A model generated the notes under the pieces. It saw only the letters and a program-made list of their open reading frames with translations, did no database searches and was not told the origin of the DNA. A DNA stretch of 17,918 nucleotides from RGIG1934 sp964492545 (GTDB lineage: Bacteria > Bacillota > Clostridia > Lachnospirales > Lachnospiraceae), in assembly GCA_964492545.1 (NCBI GenBank), contig CAZBKO010000040.1, forward strand, positions 1-17,918, in the 5' to 3' direction. Position 1 is the first letter of the stretch; each line of letters begins with the position of its first letter. The position numbers were made by a program, and so were the translations under genes. Below are positions 1 through 7,843 of this stretch, one piece after another.

Positions 1-44
1 AGAACGGAATTCAGTTACTGTAAGAACTGCACAATAAGTTTCAA

Positions 45-93
45 AAAAACAAGTATAAGGGAAATTCATAGAATTTCCCTTATACTTGTTTTT
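45..93 (-). terminator. Rho-independent terminator of the signalling cluster
   Basis: A perfect 23-bp inverted repeat (45-67 with 71-93) surrounds a 3-base loop (68-70). Read on the minus strand, the hairpin ends in a T-run (complement of the A-run 43-49). It begins two bases after the TAA stop (97-95) of the HD-GYP gene, so it ends this gene run. A/T pairs at both edges of the stem mean it could also work for plus-strand transcripts. The rest of positions 1-44 shows no recognisable gene or signal. Confidence 0.9.
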
Positions 94-94
94 G

Positions 95-1176
95 TTAGTT
101 ATTCTTTTCAGCAAATGTAGCTGTAAAGCTTTCAAATTCACCGCGAACCATCTTAAAGCATTCAATAAGCTTCGGATTAAACATACCACATTCTCCATGA
201 AGAATCATATCATATGCTTTTTCTGAGCTGTATGCACTCTTGTACACTCTTTCACTGACGAGTGCATCATATACGTCGGCTATTGAAACTATCTGAGCTG
301 AAATTGGTATTTCATCCCCTTTAAGATTGTCCGGATAACCGTTTCCATCATATTTTTCATGATGAAATCTGCAAATATCAAAACAATTATTATAAAACTC
401 TTTATCGTCTACAAATTCCAACTGTTTGATTATCTTACATCCCTTAGTTGTATGGGATTTCATTACATCGAATTCATCTCTCGTAAGTTTACCTGGCTTT
501 AATAAAATCTTATCAGGAATAGCAATTTTACCCACATCATGCATAGCTGATGCCAATGTTATCTTGCTAATCTTTTCCTCTGTGAGCTCATATTCAGGAT
601 GATGTTTTGCAACACTTTTGCCAAAATATTAGTTAAACCTTTAATTCTCTTAATGTGTTCTCCCGATTCAACATCTCGAAACTCAACAACTGAACTCAAT
701 GTATCAATAAGCTGATTATTATTTTCCTTCATCTTAGCTGCCTGAATAGCGATCTTTTCAGTCTGCCTCTTTACAAGAATCTCCAAGCGGTTCTTATGCA
801 TATACAAATCAATAACATTCTGCACTCTTTTTCTGACAATCAAAGGATTAAATGGCTTAACAATGAAATCGGATACACCCTGATCAAATCCTTTTTCTTC
901 AACCTCACTTGAAGCTTCACCAGTAATCATTACCACAGGAATATACTATATATATCCTTTAGCCTTCATTTGTCCAAGCACTGCAAATCCATCAACAGTA
1001 GGCATGATTATATCTAGCAGCATAACAACTATCTTGTCCTTGTTGGCCTCTAATTTCTTAAGAGCCTCCAATCCATTCTCTGCTTCTATTATGTCATAAT
1101 CGTTTTGAAATATCTGAGCAAGCAAAAATCTGTTCACTTCCTGATCATCAACGATTAATATTGTTTCCTTTTTCAT
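95..1176 (-). pseudogene. Receiver / HD-GYP response regulator (c-di-GMP phosphodiesterase), broken by an in-frame TAG and a frameshift
   Basis: Three consecutive fragments make one protein of about 360 residues: a receiver domain (LIVDDQEVN, LLDIIMPTVDG, FIVKPFNP), a coiled-coil linker, and an HD-GYP domain (HDVGKIAIPD, HHEKYDGNGYP, ADVYDAL). HD-GYP domains of this kind hydrolyse cyclic-di-GMP, and the metal-binding motifs look intact. The start ATG at 1176 has AGGAGG nine bases upstream. The first lesion is a TAG at 948-946. The reading frame is the same on both sides of it, and the text resumes with YIPVVMITGE. The second lesion is a frame change near 616-619. One extra A in the coding-strand A4 run would restore a reading through KHHPEYELTEEKIS into LASAMHDVGK. 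Intact motifs on both sides imply recent decay or sequencing error. If the lesions are real, only a 76-residue partial receiver would be made. The gene is last in the signalling cluster, 21 bases after the DUF342 gene. Confidence 0.85.
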
Positions 1177-1197
1177 CTATTTCATCCTCCTGATGCT

Positions 1198-3545
1198 TTA
1201 TCTTCTTCTGAAAATACCAACTCTCTTATCTACTCTGCAGAAATACACATTTGTAACTTTATCCTTAAGCAGCATTTCTACCATATCAGCAACAACATGG
1301 GTCCCGGCAAAAGCTGTTCCCTTAACAACAAACCTACTTCCACCTGATGTATTGATTACACTTCCAAGCTTCTCTCTATCTACGCAATATGACTTCTTCT
1401 CATCTGTCTTTATGGACAATGCCTGTAGAATTTTGTCGTATGTTGTCCTTGCCTTAGCATTATTATAACTTCCACTGTACTCAATATCAAGTTTTCCTTT
1501 TTCAAGAATTGCAATTTCTGATTCAACTTTTGATATTTTCTTAATTAAATCATGATAAAGGTCTAACATTTGCTGATTAATTCCAATATACACCATTGTC
1601 GGTGTCTGTGATATATTTCCCACAGAAGATGACTCTATAATATTAACTGCTTTAGTTGTTCCACCTATAATTGAACCCTTTTTACCTGTAATATATATTG
1701 AATCTTCTGCAATAATATTGCTGTTAAGTACATAATTGGCATGTATCTGCCCTTTTGCTTTTACAGTTGTTGTCTCGAAAAAGCTGCCATATATATCCCT
1801 ATCTGCATAAATAGCACCTTCATTTCCTCCATTTACTCCGCCCTTAATAACAACATCAAGGCCTCCACTTATGTATGCTTTTTCAACAAATCCGGTAATC
1901 TGAATATTTCCTGTTGCCTTCACAGAGAAGCCTGTGAGCACATCACCTTTTATTAACAAATCTCCGTCAAAATCAATATCTCCTGTACCAGCATCAATAT
2001 TTCCATTAATAACAAATATTCTTGATACTTCCATTATTGTATTATTCTTAACTTCAATCTTTCCATCAATACTTGCAATATATACTTTTCTATCTTCAGT
2101 CATTACAAATCCCTTGCCTCTAAGAGGTACCTTATCTTTCCCCTTCGTAGGAATCTGCAGCTTTCCTGTAACTGAATAACCATATTGTCCGTTTGTAGCA
2201 GGTGTATACTCTGCTAGCTTCTGTCCTTTCGAAACAAGCTCCATCAAATCCATACTATGAAAATCTACTGAACCATCATCTAAAAGCTTAGGCGTTGTAG
2301 GCAAATCTGTTCTAAAATAAAATGTGAAGAAACCATCTGTTCCGTTTATCCTTTCTTTGCCCACTGCAACCGTCATTTCCTGAAAATATATTCCCTCAGT
2401 TACCATCTTCTTAATTACAGCATAATCAATACCCTGAATTACTTTATTACTTACAAGCAATTCCTCAACCTGTTTGATTGTGTACATTGTTCCTTCCTTA
2501 GGTGGTACAAGCTCAAGAGTTGCCACAAGCTCATCAGGCGATATTCTTACACTTCCGTATGCTAACTGTTCCTCTGTTACACCTGTAACTTCTTCTACAA
2601 CCTCAGGTTTTTCTTCTTCCTGTTCAACCTCTTTAGCTGTTATCTGACACCCTACCTGAGATAAATCATCATCAAGAGTTTCAAGAAGCTTTTCTCTCTT
2701 CTCTTTCATCTCCTCAGCAGTGTTTATAGCTGAAGAATACTTTGTTACATCTATGTACTGCTCAAGACCAAGTCTTATCTGTTCCATCTGCTTCCAGTCA
2801 ATCAGTGGTCTTGCAACTTCCTCAATATTCAAATGTTCTTCCAGACATATTCTTATCTGTTCCATCTGCCTCCAGTTGTATTCACCGGTGGCATATACTG
2901 ATACATCAATATTGTTTTCAACACCATATCTAATTTCACGTAACTGATTGCCAAAGTACTCTTTAGATAAATATGGTTCAATATTAACATCATACTCCTT
3001 GGCATATCTGATTTCCTCTAATTGCTCGTCATCATAGCCTTCCTTTGCATATTTAGTTATATCTACACCAGATTTAATTGACTTTCTAATCTGTTTTAAT
3101 ACTTTTCCTGAATATTTTTCCTTCACATATGGAAGCAGATTTATCTTATCCTTTAGTCCTTTTCTAATCTCTCTCATAACTAATGGATCATAGCTTTCAT
3201 TTGCAAACAAATCTACATTAAGCTTCTCCTCCAGACCTTTTCTTATCTGTTCCATCTGAAGAAAGGTATAATGTATATCCGAATATTTAGCAACATCCAG
3301 ACCGTCCTCTAAGCCCTTGGTTATTTCACCTATCTGCATCCAGTCATAGCCTTTTTGACATAGTCTTCGACTGTCATGCCGTGCATTAATCCAATTCTTA
3401 TTTCTTCCATCTGAAACCATGCATATTGAGGACTTGCAAACTTACTTACATCGACTCCTGCATCTATACCAAGCTTAATCTGCTCTATCTGTTCAGTATC
3501 AAAACCTTTATTCAGGTACTGTGTAACATCTATACTGCCTTCCAT
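1198..3545 (-). pseudogene. DUF342/FapA-family protein with N-terminal 26-residue tandem repeats, split by one frameshift
   Basis: Frame-corrected, this is a protein of about 782 residues. The first ~285 residues are about eleven tandem units of 26 residues with a consensus near G-h-D-V-x-x-Y-A-x-x-x-Y-x-x-x-Q-M-E-Q-I-R-x-G-L-E. An acidic linker follows, then a DUF342/FapA-type region with short glycine-rich beta turns (INGNIDAGTGDI, ISGGLDVVIKGGVNGG) typical of a right-handed beta-helix, a helical stretch (MLDLYHDLIKKISKVESEI) and a basic end (VGIFRRR). FapA-family proteins are linked to polar flagellum assembly or c-di-GMP signalling in other bacteria; the role here is unknown. The frame breaks near 3352-3356: VEDYVKK continues as GYDWMQIGEI only if the coding-strand A5 run gains one base. 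ATG 3545 is preferred because GGAGG (3555-3551) lies five bases upstream; ATGs at 3548 and 3557 are too close to it. It lies between the Hpt and HD-GYP genes. Confidence 0.82.
3352..3356 (-). other. Frameshift site in the DUF342 gene (A/T homopolymer)
   Basis: The plus strand shows a T5 run where the two reading frames of the repeat protein meet. Reading through in the upstream frame gives KKAMTGCR and a stop. One additional base gives KKGYDWMQIGEI, which fits the 26-residue repeat period exactly. It is the same kind of lesion as at 616-619, which suggests a consensus error at homopolymers, although a real deletion cannot be excluded. Confidence 0.8.
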
Positions 3546-3580
3546 CATTACCTCCATATCTATAACATATCACTCTAAAT

Positions 3581-3928
3581 CTACTCAAAAATTTTGCAAA
3601 GATTGTTAATCTTTAATACGAATTCATCATACATTTCTTTAACACCGGTAAATGACTTCGCTCTTAAGACCTCAACCATTGGAACAATATCATCAAGCAC
3701 CCCAACGAGACTTAAATTAGCTGCCACACCCTTCAGTGTATGTGCTGCTGCAAAAGCTCCATCAACATCTCCTGTTTCGATAGCATCACTTAATCTCTTT
3801 ATGTTATCATCCTTCAAAAATTTTTTAAAAAATGTTATGTACATTTCCTCGTTATTCATAAATCTTTTTAGTGCATCCTCAACATTAACATTCTGCTTAG
3901 AAAACCCGTTCAAAATCTCATTCTCCAT
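3581..3928 (-). CDS. Histidine phosphotransfer (Hpt) domain protein
   Basis: A 115-residue all-helical protein with the Hpt signature AAHTLKGVAANLSL; His63 is the expected phospho-accepting residue. Stand-alone Hpt proteins pass phosphate from the receiver of a hybrid histidine kinase to a final response regulator in the cytoplasm. The size is normal for the family and the protein looks complete. The start at 3928 has AAAGGA upstream. It lies 15 bases after the pseudouridine synthase and upstream of the DUF342 and HD-GYP genes, so it is probably co-transcribed with two receiver-containing c-di-GMP proteins. Its likely partners are those receivers and a hybrid kinase. The only kinase fragment in the window is the chimera at 7844-8968. 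The family call is firm; the partners are inferred. Confidence 0.9.
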   Translation of the reverse strand: MENEILNGFSKQNVNVEDALKRFMNNEEMYITFFKKFLKDDNIKRLSDAIETGDVDGAFAAAHTLKGVAANLSLVGVLDDIVPMVEVLRAKSFTGVKEMYDEFVLKINNLCKIFE

Positions 3929-3943
3929 TTTTTATCTGTCCTT

Positions 3944-4570
3944 TCATTTTCTATTAATAAAATATGAAAGCTCTTTTTGTGTCAGAGCTCTATACTCACC
4001 AGGTTCTAGAGCATTATCCAATTGTATTTCTCCAATTGCTGTTCTCTTAAGCATAACAACATAACATCCAACTGCTCTAAACATTCTTTTTATCTGATGC
4101 TTCTTGCCTTCGCTAATTGATATACACCCATAGGACACCTGCTGGTGCAGTGCATTGTGTCTTACCTCTATACAATTATCTTTCCGCATTTTGTCTGCAT
4201 ATTCATCATAGCTTCCACTATATATAAGCTCAACCTTACAGGGTTTCGTGATATATTCCTCTCCCCTGCCAATATCAACACCATTTATGAGCATCGAAAG
4301 CTTATTATCATCTATATCTCCATATATCCAAAAATAATATGTCTTATCTACATGATTATCAGGATGCATAAGCAAATGATTCATCATCCCATCATTTGTA
4401 ATTATAAGAAATCCTGTTGTATCCTTATCAAGTCTTCCCACAGGAAATAGTTCATTCCTATACTCAGCAGGAAAATAATCCATAACCGTCTTATGACGTC
4501 TATCCCTTCGGGCTGTGATACAACCCTGAGGCTTATTAAACATAAAACTCATATATTTCTCTTCCATCAT
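3944..4570 (-). CDS. Pseudouridine synthase, RsuA/RluB/RluE type without S4 domain
   Basis: This protein isomerises a uridine in rRNA to pseudouridine. The family core is present: FNKPQGCITARRD near the N-terminus, the catalytic motif PVGRLDKDTTGFLIITNDG with the nucleophilic Asp at residue 48, KTYYFW, and the C-terminal EGKKHQIKRMFRAVGCYVVMLKR. It is about 208 residues from ATG 4570 and lacks the N-terminal S4 RNA-binding domain of RsuA, as RluE-type members do. ATG 4570 overlaps the TGA of the upstream lipoprotein gene in an ATGA arrangement, suggesting translational coupling. ATG 4552 is an alternative with a better spaced GGAAGAG. An upstream extension to 4612 is open but runs into the previous gene. 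It sits in a signalling cluster with no obvious functional link. Which rRNA position it modifies cannot be told from sequence. Confidence 0.88.
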   Translation of the reverse strand: MMEEKYMSFMFNKPQGCITARRDRRHKTVMDYFPAEYRNELFPVGRLDKDTTGFLIITNDGMMNHLLMHPDNHVDKTYYFWIYGDIDDNKLSMLINGVDIGRGEEYITKPCKVELIYSGSYDEYADKMRKDNCIEVRHNALHQQVSYGCISISEGKKHQIKRMFRAVGCYVVMLKRTAIGEIQLDNALEPGEYRALTQKELSYFINRK

Positions 4571-5034
4571 TCCCACACCGTTCTTTGTGAATATTGAACT
4601 ACCTTGCTGCACATTCTGTTGCTGTCTGCGTATATTCTTATATATGAAAAGCTTGATTCATCAATCTGTCTCTTAATCTGATCAAAACTAAATACTGAAT
4701 TGTTAGTTTCTATCTCTGTAGAACTATCACTTTTGATTGTTATATCTTCTGAAAAATCGTAATACTGCGTATCTTCATTAACATAATACTCCACATACTC
4801 AATACTGCTGCTATTATTCTCATCACCATCATAATTATATTCTACTGTATATAACACATTATCAGCGGCCTTAAGACACATTCTCTCTATAAATTGCCTG
4901 TTATCTTTATCTATTCCTGTCTTATCTGTGGTAATCTGTGACTCTGCAAATGTTTCTGAACTATTTGATTTCGAAGCTTTATTGCATCCTGTCAAACATA
5001 ACACGCAGATTGCTATAATAATTATTCTATACAT
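4567..5034 (-). CDS. Small predicted lipoprotein, function unknown
   Basis: A 155-residue protein that I do not recognise. It starts with a short hydrophobic signal peptide ending in the lipobox LTGC, so Cys17 should be lipidated and the mature protein anchored on the outer face of the cytoplasmic membrane. The mature part is rich in Asp, Glu, Ser and Thr, with several Tyr-rich stretches (YVEYYVNEDTQYYDF), and has no motif I know. GGAGG lies a few bases upstream of ATG 5034. It follows the GGDEF gene after an 18-base gap and its TGA overlaps the start of the pseudouridine synthase gene, so it belongs to the same transcript. The lipoprotein call is solid; any role in sensing or envelope function is a guess from context. 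Confidence 0.8.
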   Translation of the reverse strand: MYRIIIIAICVLCLTGCNKASKSNSSETFAESQITTDKTGIDKDNRQFIERMCLKAADNVLYTVEYNYDGDENNSSSIEYVEYYVNEDTQYYDFSEDITIKSDSSTEIETNNSVFSFDQIKRQIDESSFSYIRIYADSNRMCSKVVQYSQRTVWE

Positions 5035-5052
5035 TATTTCCTCCAGGCAGCT

Positions 5053-6348
5053 TTAATACTCCATATAATGCAGCAGTCGTCGTCTAACAACTGATGCGTC
5101 AAGGGGCATTGAAATGATATCCATCACATTATTATCAACTGCTAACTTGTACTGTCTCATATTACCTTCTTCGCATATGGCAACAACAGGAACATCATTA
5201 AACTCCTGATGCGAATTAATATATTTCCATATCTTCTCGCCGTTATCATTGCTAACAGACATATCAATAAATATAAAGCTTACATTATCACTGTGATCTC
5301 TTAGGGTAATTGCCGTCTGCTCTATTGAACTTCTCTCACTCAGGTTGATAATATTCTCAGTAACACCTGATATAATATTACATACGAATCTATCTCTGCT
5401 GCATAACACCATCATGTTATCACTAATATCTGAATCTTGAGTAATTGTTCCATATTCTTTGTACTGACTCTTACCCGAATTCTTTGCGTCATTCAATGTT
5501 TCCCTAGTCATATCCAACAGCTGCGCATAACTAATACCTTTTCTATCCTTAAATGCCATACCAACACTGATTGATACATTCGCCGGAATTGTAAGATTCG
5601 GTTTGTACTTTAACAATCTAACAATATTCGCTACATTTCTTCGGGCAATATCTTTATCAGGAATATTGGTCATTAGAGCTACAAATTCATCGCCACCAAT
5701 TCGACCTACAATATCCGTCTTGCGAAAATAACTGCCAATCAAGTCTGCTAAAATCTTCAGCGTATGGTCTCCAATCAAATGTCCATTATTATCATTTACA
5801 TTCTTAAAGTTATCCTCGTCAAAAATAATCAGTGCATGCATACTAATATCATCATTCTCAATTATCTTACTTATAAGTGTTTCGCTAGATTCCCTATTAT
5901 ATACGCCTGTAAGCTCATCTATTTCTGAACTATACTGCTGCTTAGCACGCTTCTTGGTTATGTTGGCAAATCGCTTCGCTGCTGCCAAAACATTTCCCAC
6001 TCTATAGGAAACTATCTCAGGTTTAAACGGCTTAGCTATATAATCACTTGCGCCGAGTTCAAATGCTCTTACCTGATCTTCCTCGGCATTGCTTGATGTA
6101 ATTACAACAACCGGTATATTGCCAAATTTCTCATCTGCCTGTCTCTTCTCAAGCAAATCAAATCCACTCATGCCCGGCATATATAAATCAAGAATAATAA
6201 TATCTATATGACCATGGCAGGTCTCTATTATCTTTAGTGCTTCTTCACCGGATTCGGCTTCAAGTATAGTATATGAATCGTCAAAGAGACTTGCAAGTAC
6301 AGACCTGTTAATTGCAAGATTGTCCACTATAAGCAGTGTATCGTACAT
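5053..6348 (-). CDS. Receiver-GGDEF-receiver response regulator (likely diguanylate cyclase)
   Basis: A 431-residue protein. Residues 1-120 are a receiver with phospho-acceptor Asp54 (ILDLYMPG), T84 (VVITS) and Lys106 (AKPF). The N-terminal acidic pair is altered (IVDN instead of the usual DD). Residues ~145-300 are a GGDEF domain with DEDNFKNVNDNNGH and an intact GGDEF at 218-222. An RxxD inhibitory site (209-212) lies exactly five residues before it, so the domain should make c-di-GMP from two GTP and be product-inhibited. Residues ~310-431 look like a degenerate second receiver: FIDMS keeps an Asp, but the usual C-terminal Lys is replaced in DIISMPLD. GGAGG precedes ATG 6348. It is the first gene of the signalling cluster and starts downstream of the amylase terminator. 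No convincing promoter could be picked by eye in 6349-6424. Confidence 0.93.
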   Translation of the reverse strand: MYDTLLIVDNLAINRSVLASLFDDSYTILEAESGEEALKIIETCHGHIDIIILDLYMPGMSGFDLLEKRQADEKFGNIPVVVITSSNAEEDQVRAFELGASDYIAKPFKPEIVSYRVGNVLAAAKRFANITKKRAKQQYSSEIDELTGVYNRESSETLISKIIENDDISMHALIIFDEDNFKNVNDNNGHLIGDHTLKILADLIGSYFRKTDIVGRIGGDEFVALMTNIPDKDIARRNVANIVRLLKYKPNLTIPANVSISVGMAFKDRKGISYAQLLDMTRETLNDAKNSGKSQYKEYGTITQDSDISDNMMVLCSRDRFVCNIISGVTENIINLSERSSIEQTAITLRDHSDNVSFIFIDMSVSNDNGEKIWKYINSHQEFNDVPVVAICEEGNMRQYKLAVDNNVMDIISMPLDASVVRRRLLHYMEY

Positions 6349-6424
6349 ATCTTATACCTCCTGAATCATACTAAAATTCTACTCACTATAATATCATATT
6401 TCGACTTTTTTTACCATAAATATG

Positions 6425-6466
6425 CAAAAAAACACTACTTTATAATCAAAAACCATAAAGTAGTGT
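6425..6466 (-). terminator. Rho-independent terminator after the GH13 gene
   Basis: A 12-bp stem (6432-6443 with 6455-6466) with an 11-base loop, followed on the minus strand by a T-run (complement of A6426-A6432). It begins just past the TAA stop of the GH13 gene (6477-6475) and separates that gene from the signalling cluster. Confidence 0.88.
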
Positions 6467-6474
6467 CATAATAA

Positions 6475-7764
6475 TTACATATTCTTTCTCATAATAATTG
6501 GTGCTGCAGTAACATCAACCTTTCCATTCTCTACAATTACCTTTTTATCATTTATCAAATTAATATATTCGCCATCTTCAAAGTCAGTATCTGCAAGACC
6601 TGTTGCGTCATTAAAAGAAAATACGCCGCACAGCTTATCATCCTTGTATGTATATGTGCCTGTCACCACATCCATTTCGTCATTAGCTTTAAGAGTATAC
6701 GCTCCATTTGCAAATATCTTATCCTTCTTAATTGAGTAAAGCTTGCTCATAAGAGAAGACAAATCTTTTCCTGTATTCCAATCGACCTTGTCATATTCAA
6801 ACAGGCTAGGGCAATTAGTATTGATAGTCTCCTGTCCTGCATAAATAAGTGGAGTTCCTTTGACATAATACATAAATGCAGTGTAATTTTCAAGTATATG
6901 CTCATCGCTTACAAAGCTTGCAATTCTAGGTGTATCATGATTCTCCAGATATCTTAACTTAATGTAATTGTCCGGATAAATGCTCTCCTGGAACATCAGC
7001 ATCTTAATATATGCACTCAAGCTTGTCTTACCTTCAAGATAATCTGTAAAATCTTCCCTAATATCATAATCATAATTAATATCAAATGCTTCATACATCT
7101 CACAGTCACTGTTACATGTAAGTCCAATATCTCTTAAATATTTTACGAATCCCGGATGTACAGTTTCAGCAAGCCATATACATTCCGGATGAATATCGTC
7201 AACCTCCTGTCTTGCCTGAATCCAAAAATCAATCGGAATCTTTGATGCAACATCACATCTGAATCCATCAACTATCTCCGCCCACATTTTGAGAGTGTCA
7301 ATCTGATATCTCCATATGTCTCTATTATTATAGTCAAGATCAATTACATCTCCCCAGTCTCCTGCCATATTACCAAAATCTCCAGCTTCATTTCTATAAA
7401 AATACTCAGGGTTGTGCTTTACGAGTACCGAATCAGGTGATGTATGATTATATACAACGTCAATAATACACTTCATTCCCCTACTGTGTATTTCGTTTAC
7501 CAAATTCTTAAAATCCTCCATTGTGCCATACGATGGATTAACATCTCTATAATTCTGTATAGCATATGGACATCCAAGACTTCCCTTTTTCTTTAAAACT
7601 CCAATTGGATGAATAGGCATCAGCCAAATAATATCTGTTCCCAAATTCTTAATTCGATCAAGGTCTGACACTATTGAATTAAATGTTCCCTCGCTTGTGT
7701 GATTTCTTACATAAATAGAATAAATTACCTGATTCTTCAGGTTGTTATCAGTATTTGCAGCCAT
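6475..7764 (-). CDS. Glycoside hydrolase family 13 (alpha-amylase family) enzyme, cytoplasmic
   Basis: A 429-residue retaining alpha-glucan-active enzyme. All four GH13 conserved regions are present: DVVYNH (102-107), GFRCDVAS (167-174, nucleophile Asp171), WLAETVH with acid/base Glu200, and ENHD (274-277, transition-state stabiliser Asp277). The N-terminus IYSIYVRNHTSEGTFNSI starts directly on the TIM barrel, and there is no signal peptide or carbohydrate-binding module, so it should act on imported malto-oligosaccharides in the cytosol. The C-terminal ~75 residues form a short beta domain. Exact specificity (alpha-amylase, alpha-glucosidase, trehalose-type) is not evident. ATG 7764 has GGAGGTAAG upstream. 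It has its own terminator and a 79-base gap to the chimeric gene upstream, so it may be monocistronic. I found no clear promoter or operator. Confidence 0.92.
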   Translation of the reverse strand: MAANTDNNLKNQVIYSIYVRNHTSEGTFNSIVSDLDRIKNLGTDIIWLMPIHPIGVLKKKGSLGCPYAIQNYRDVNPSYGTMEDFKNLVNEIHSRGMKCIIDVVYNHTSPDSVLVKHNPEYFYRNEAGDFGNMAGDWGDVIDLDYNNRDIWRYQIDTLKMWAEIVDGFRCDVASKIPIDFWIQARQEVDDIHPECIWLAETVHPGFVKYLRDIGLTCNSDCEMYEAFDINYDYDIREDFTDYLEGKTSLSAYIKMLMFQESIYPDNYIKLRYLENHDTPRIASFVSDEHILENYTAFMYYVKGTPLIYAGQETINTNCPSLFEYDKVDWNTGKDLSSLMSKLYSIKKDKIFANGAYTLKANDEMDVVTGTYTYKDDKLCGVFSFNDATGLADTDFEDGEYINLINDKKVIVENGKVDVTAAPIIMRKNM

Positions 7765-7843
7765 TGTCTTACCTCCATAATTAGTATGTATTCTATATAA
7801 ATGTTACCACATCTGCTTCCATTAGTACATTATTTTCTTTGCA

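Noticed and set aside
946..948. TAG read as a recoded amino acid such as pyrrolysine
   Set aside because: It is a single TAG in a receiver loop of a gene that also carries a frameshift, and no recoding signal is visible; a mutation or base error is simpler.
2700..3545. Tandem DNA repeats or CRISPR in the DUF342 gene
   Set aside because: The periodicity is at protein level (26 residues); the DNA units have diverged and there are no identical repeats with unique spacers.
6349..6424. Sigma-D-like promoter (TAAA, then GTCGAAAT) upstream of the GGDEF gene
   Set aside because: Spacing between the two boxes is about four bases instead of about fifteen, so it does not fit a sigma-D promoter.
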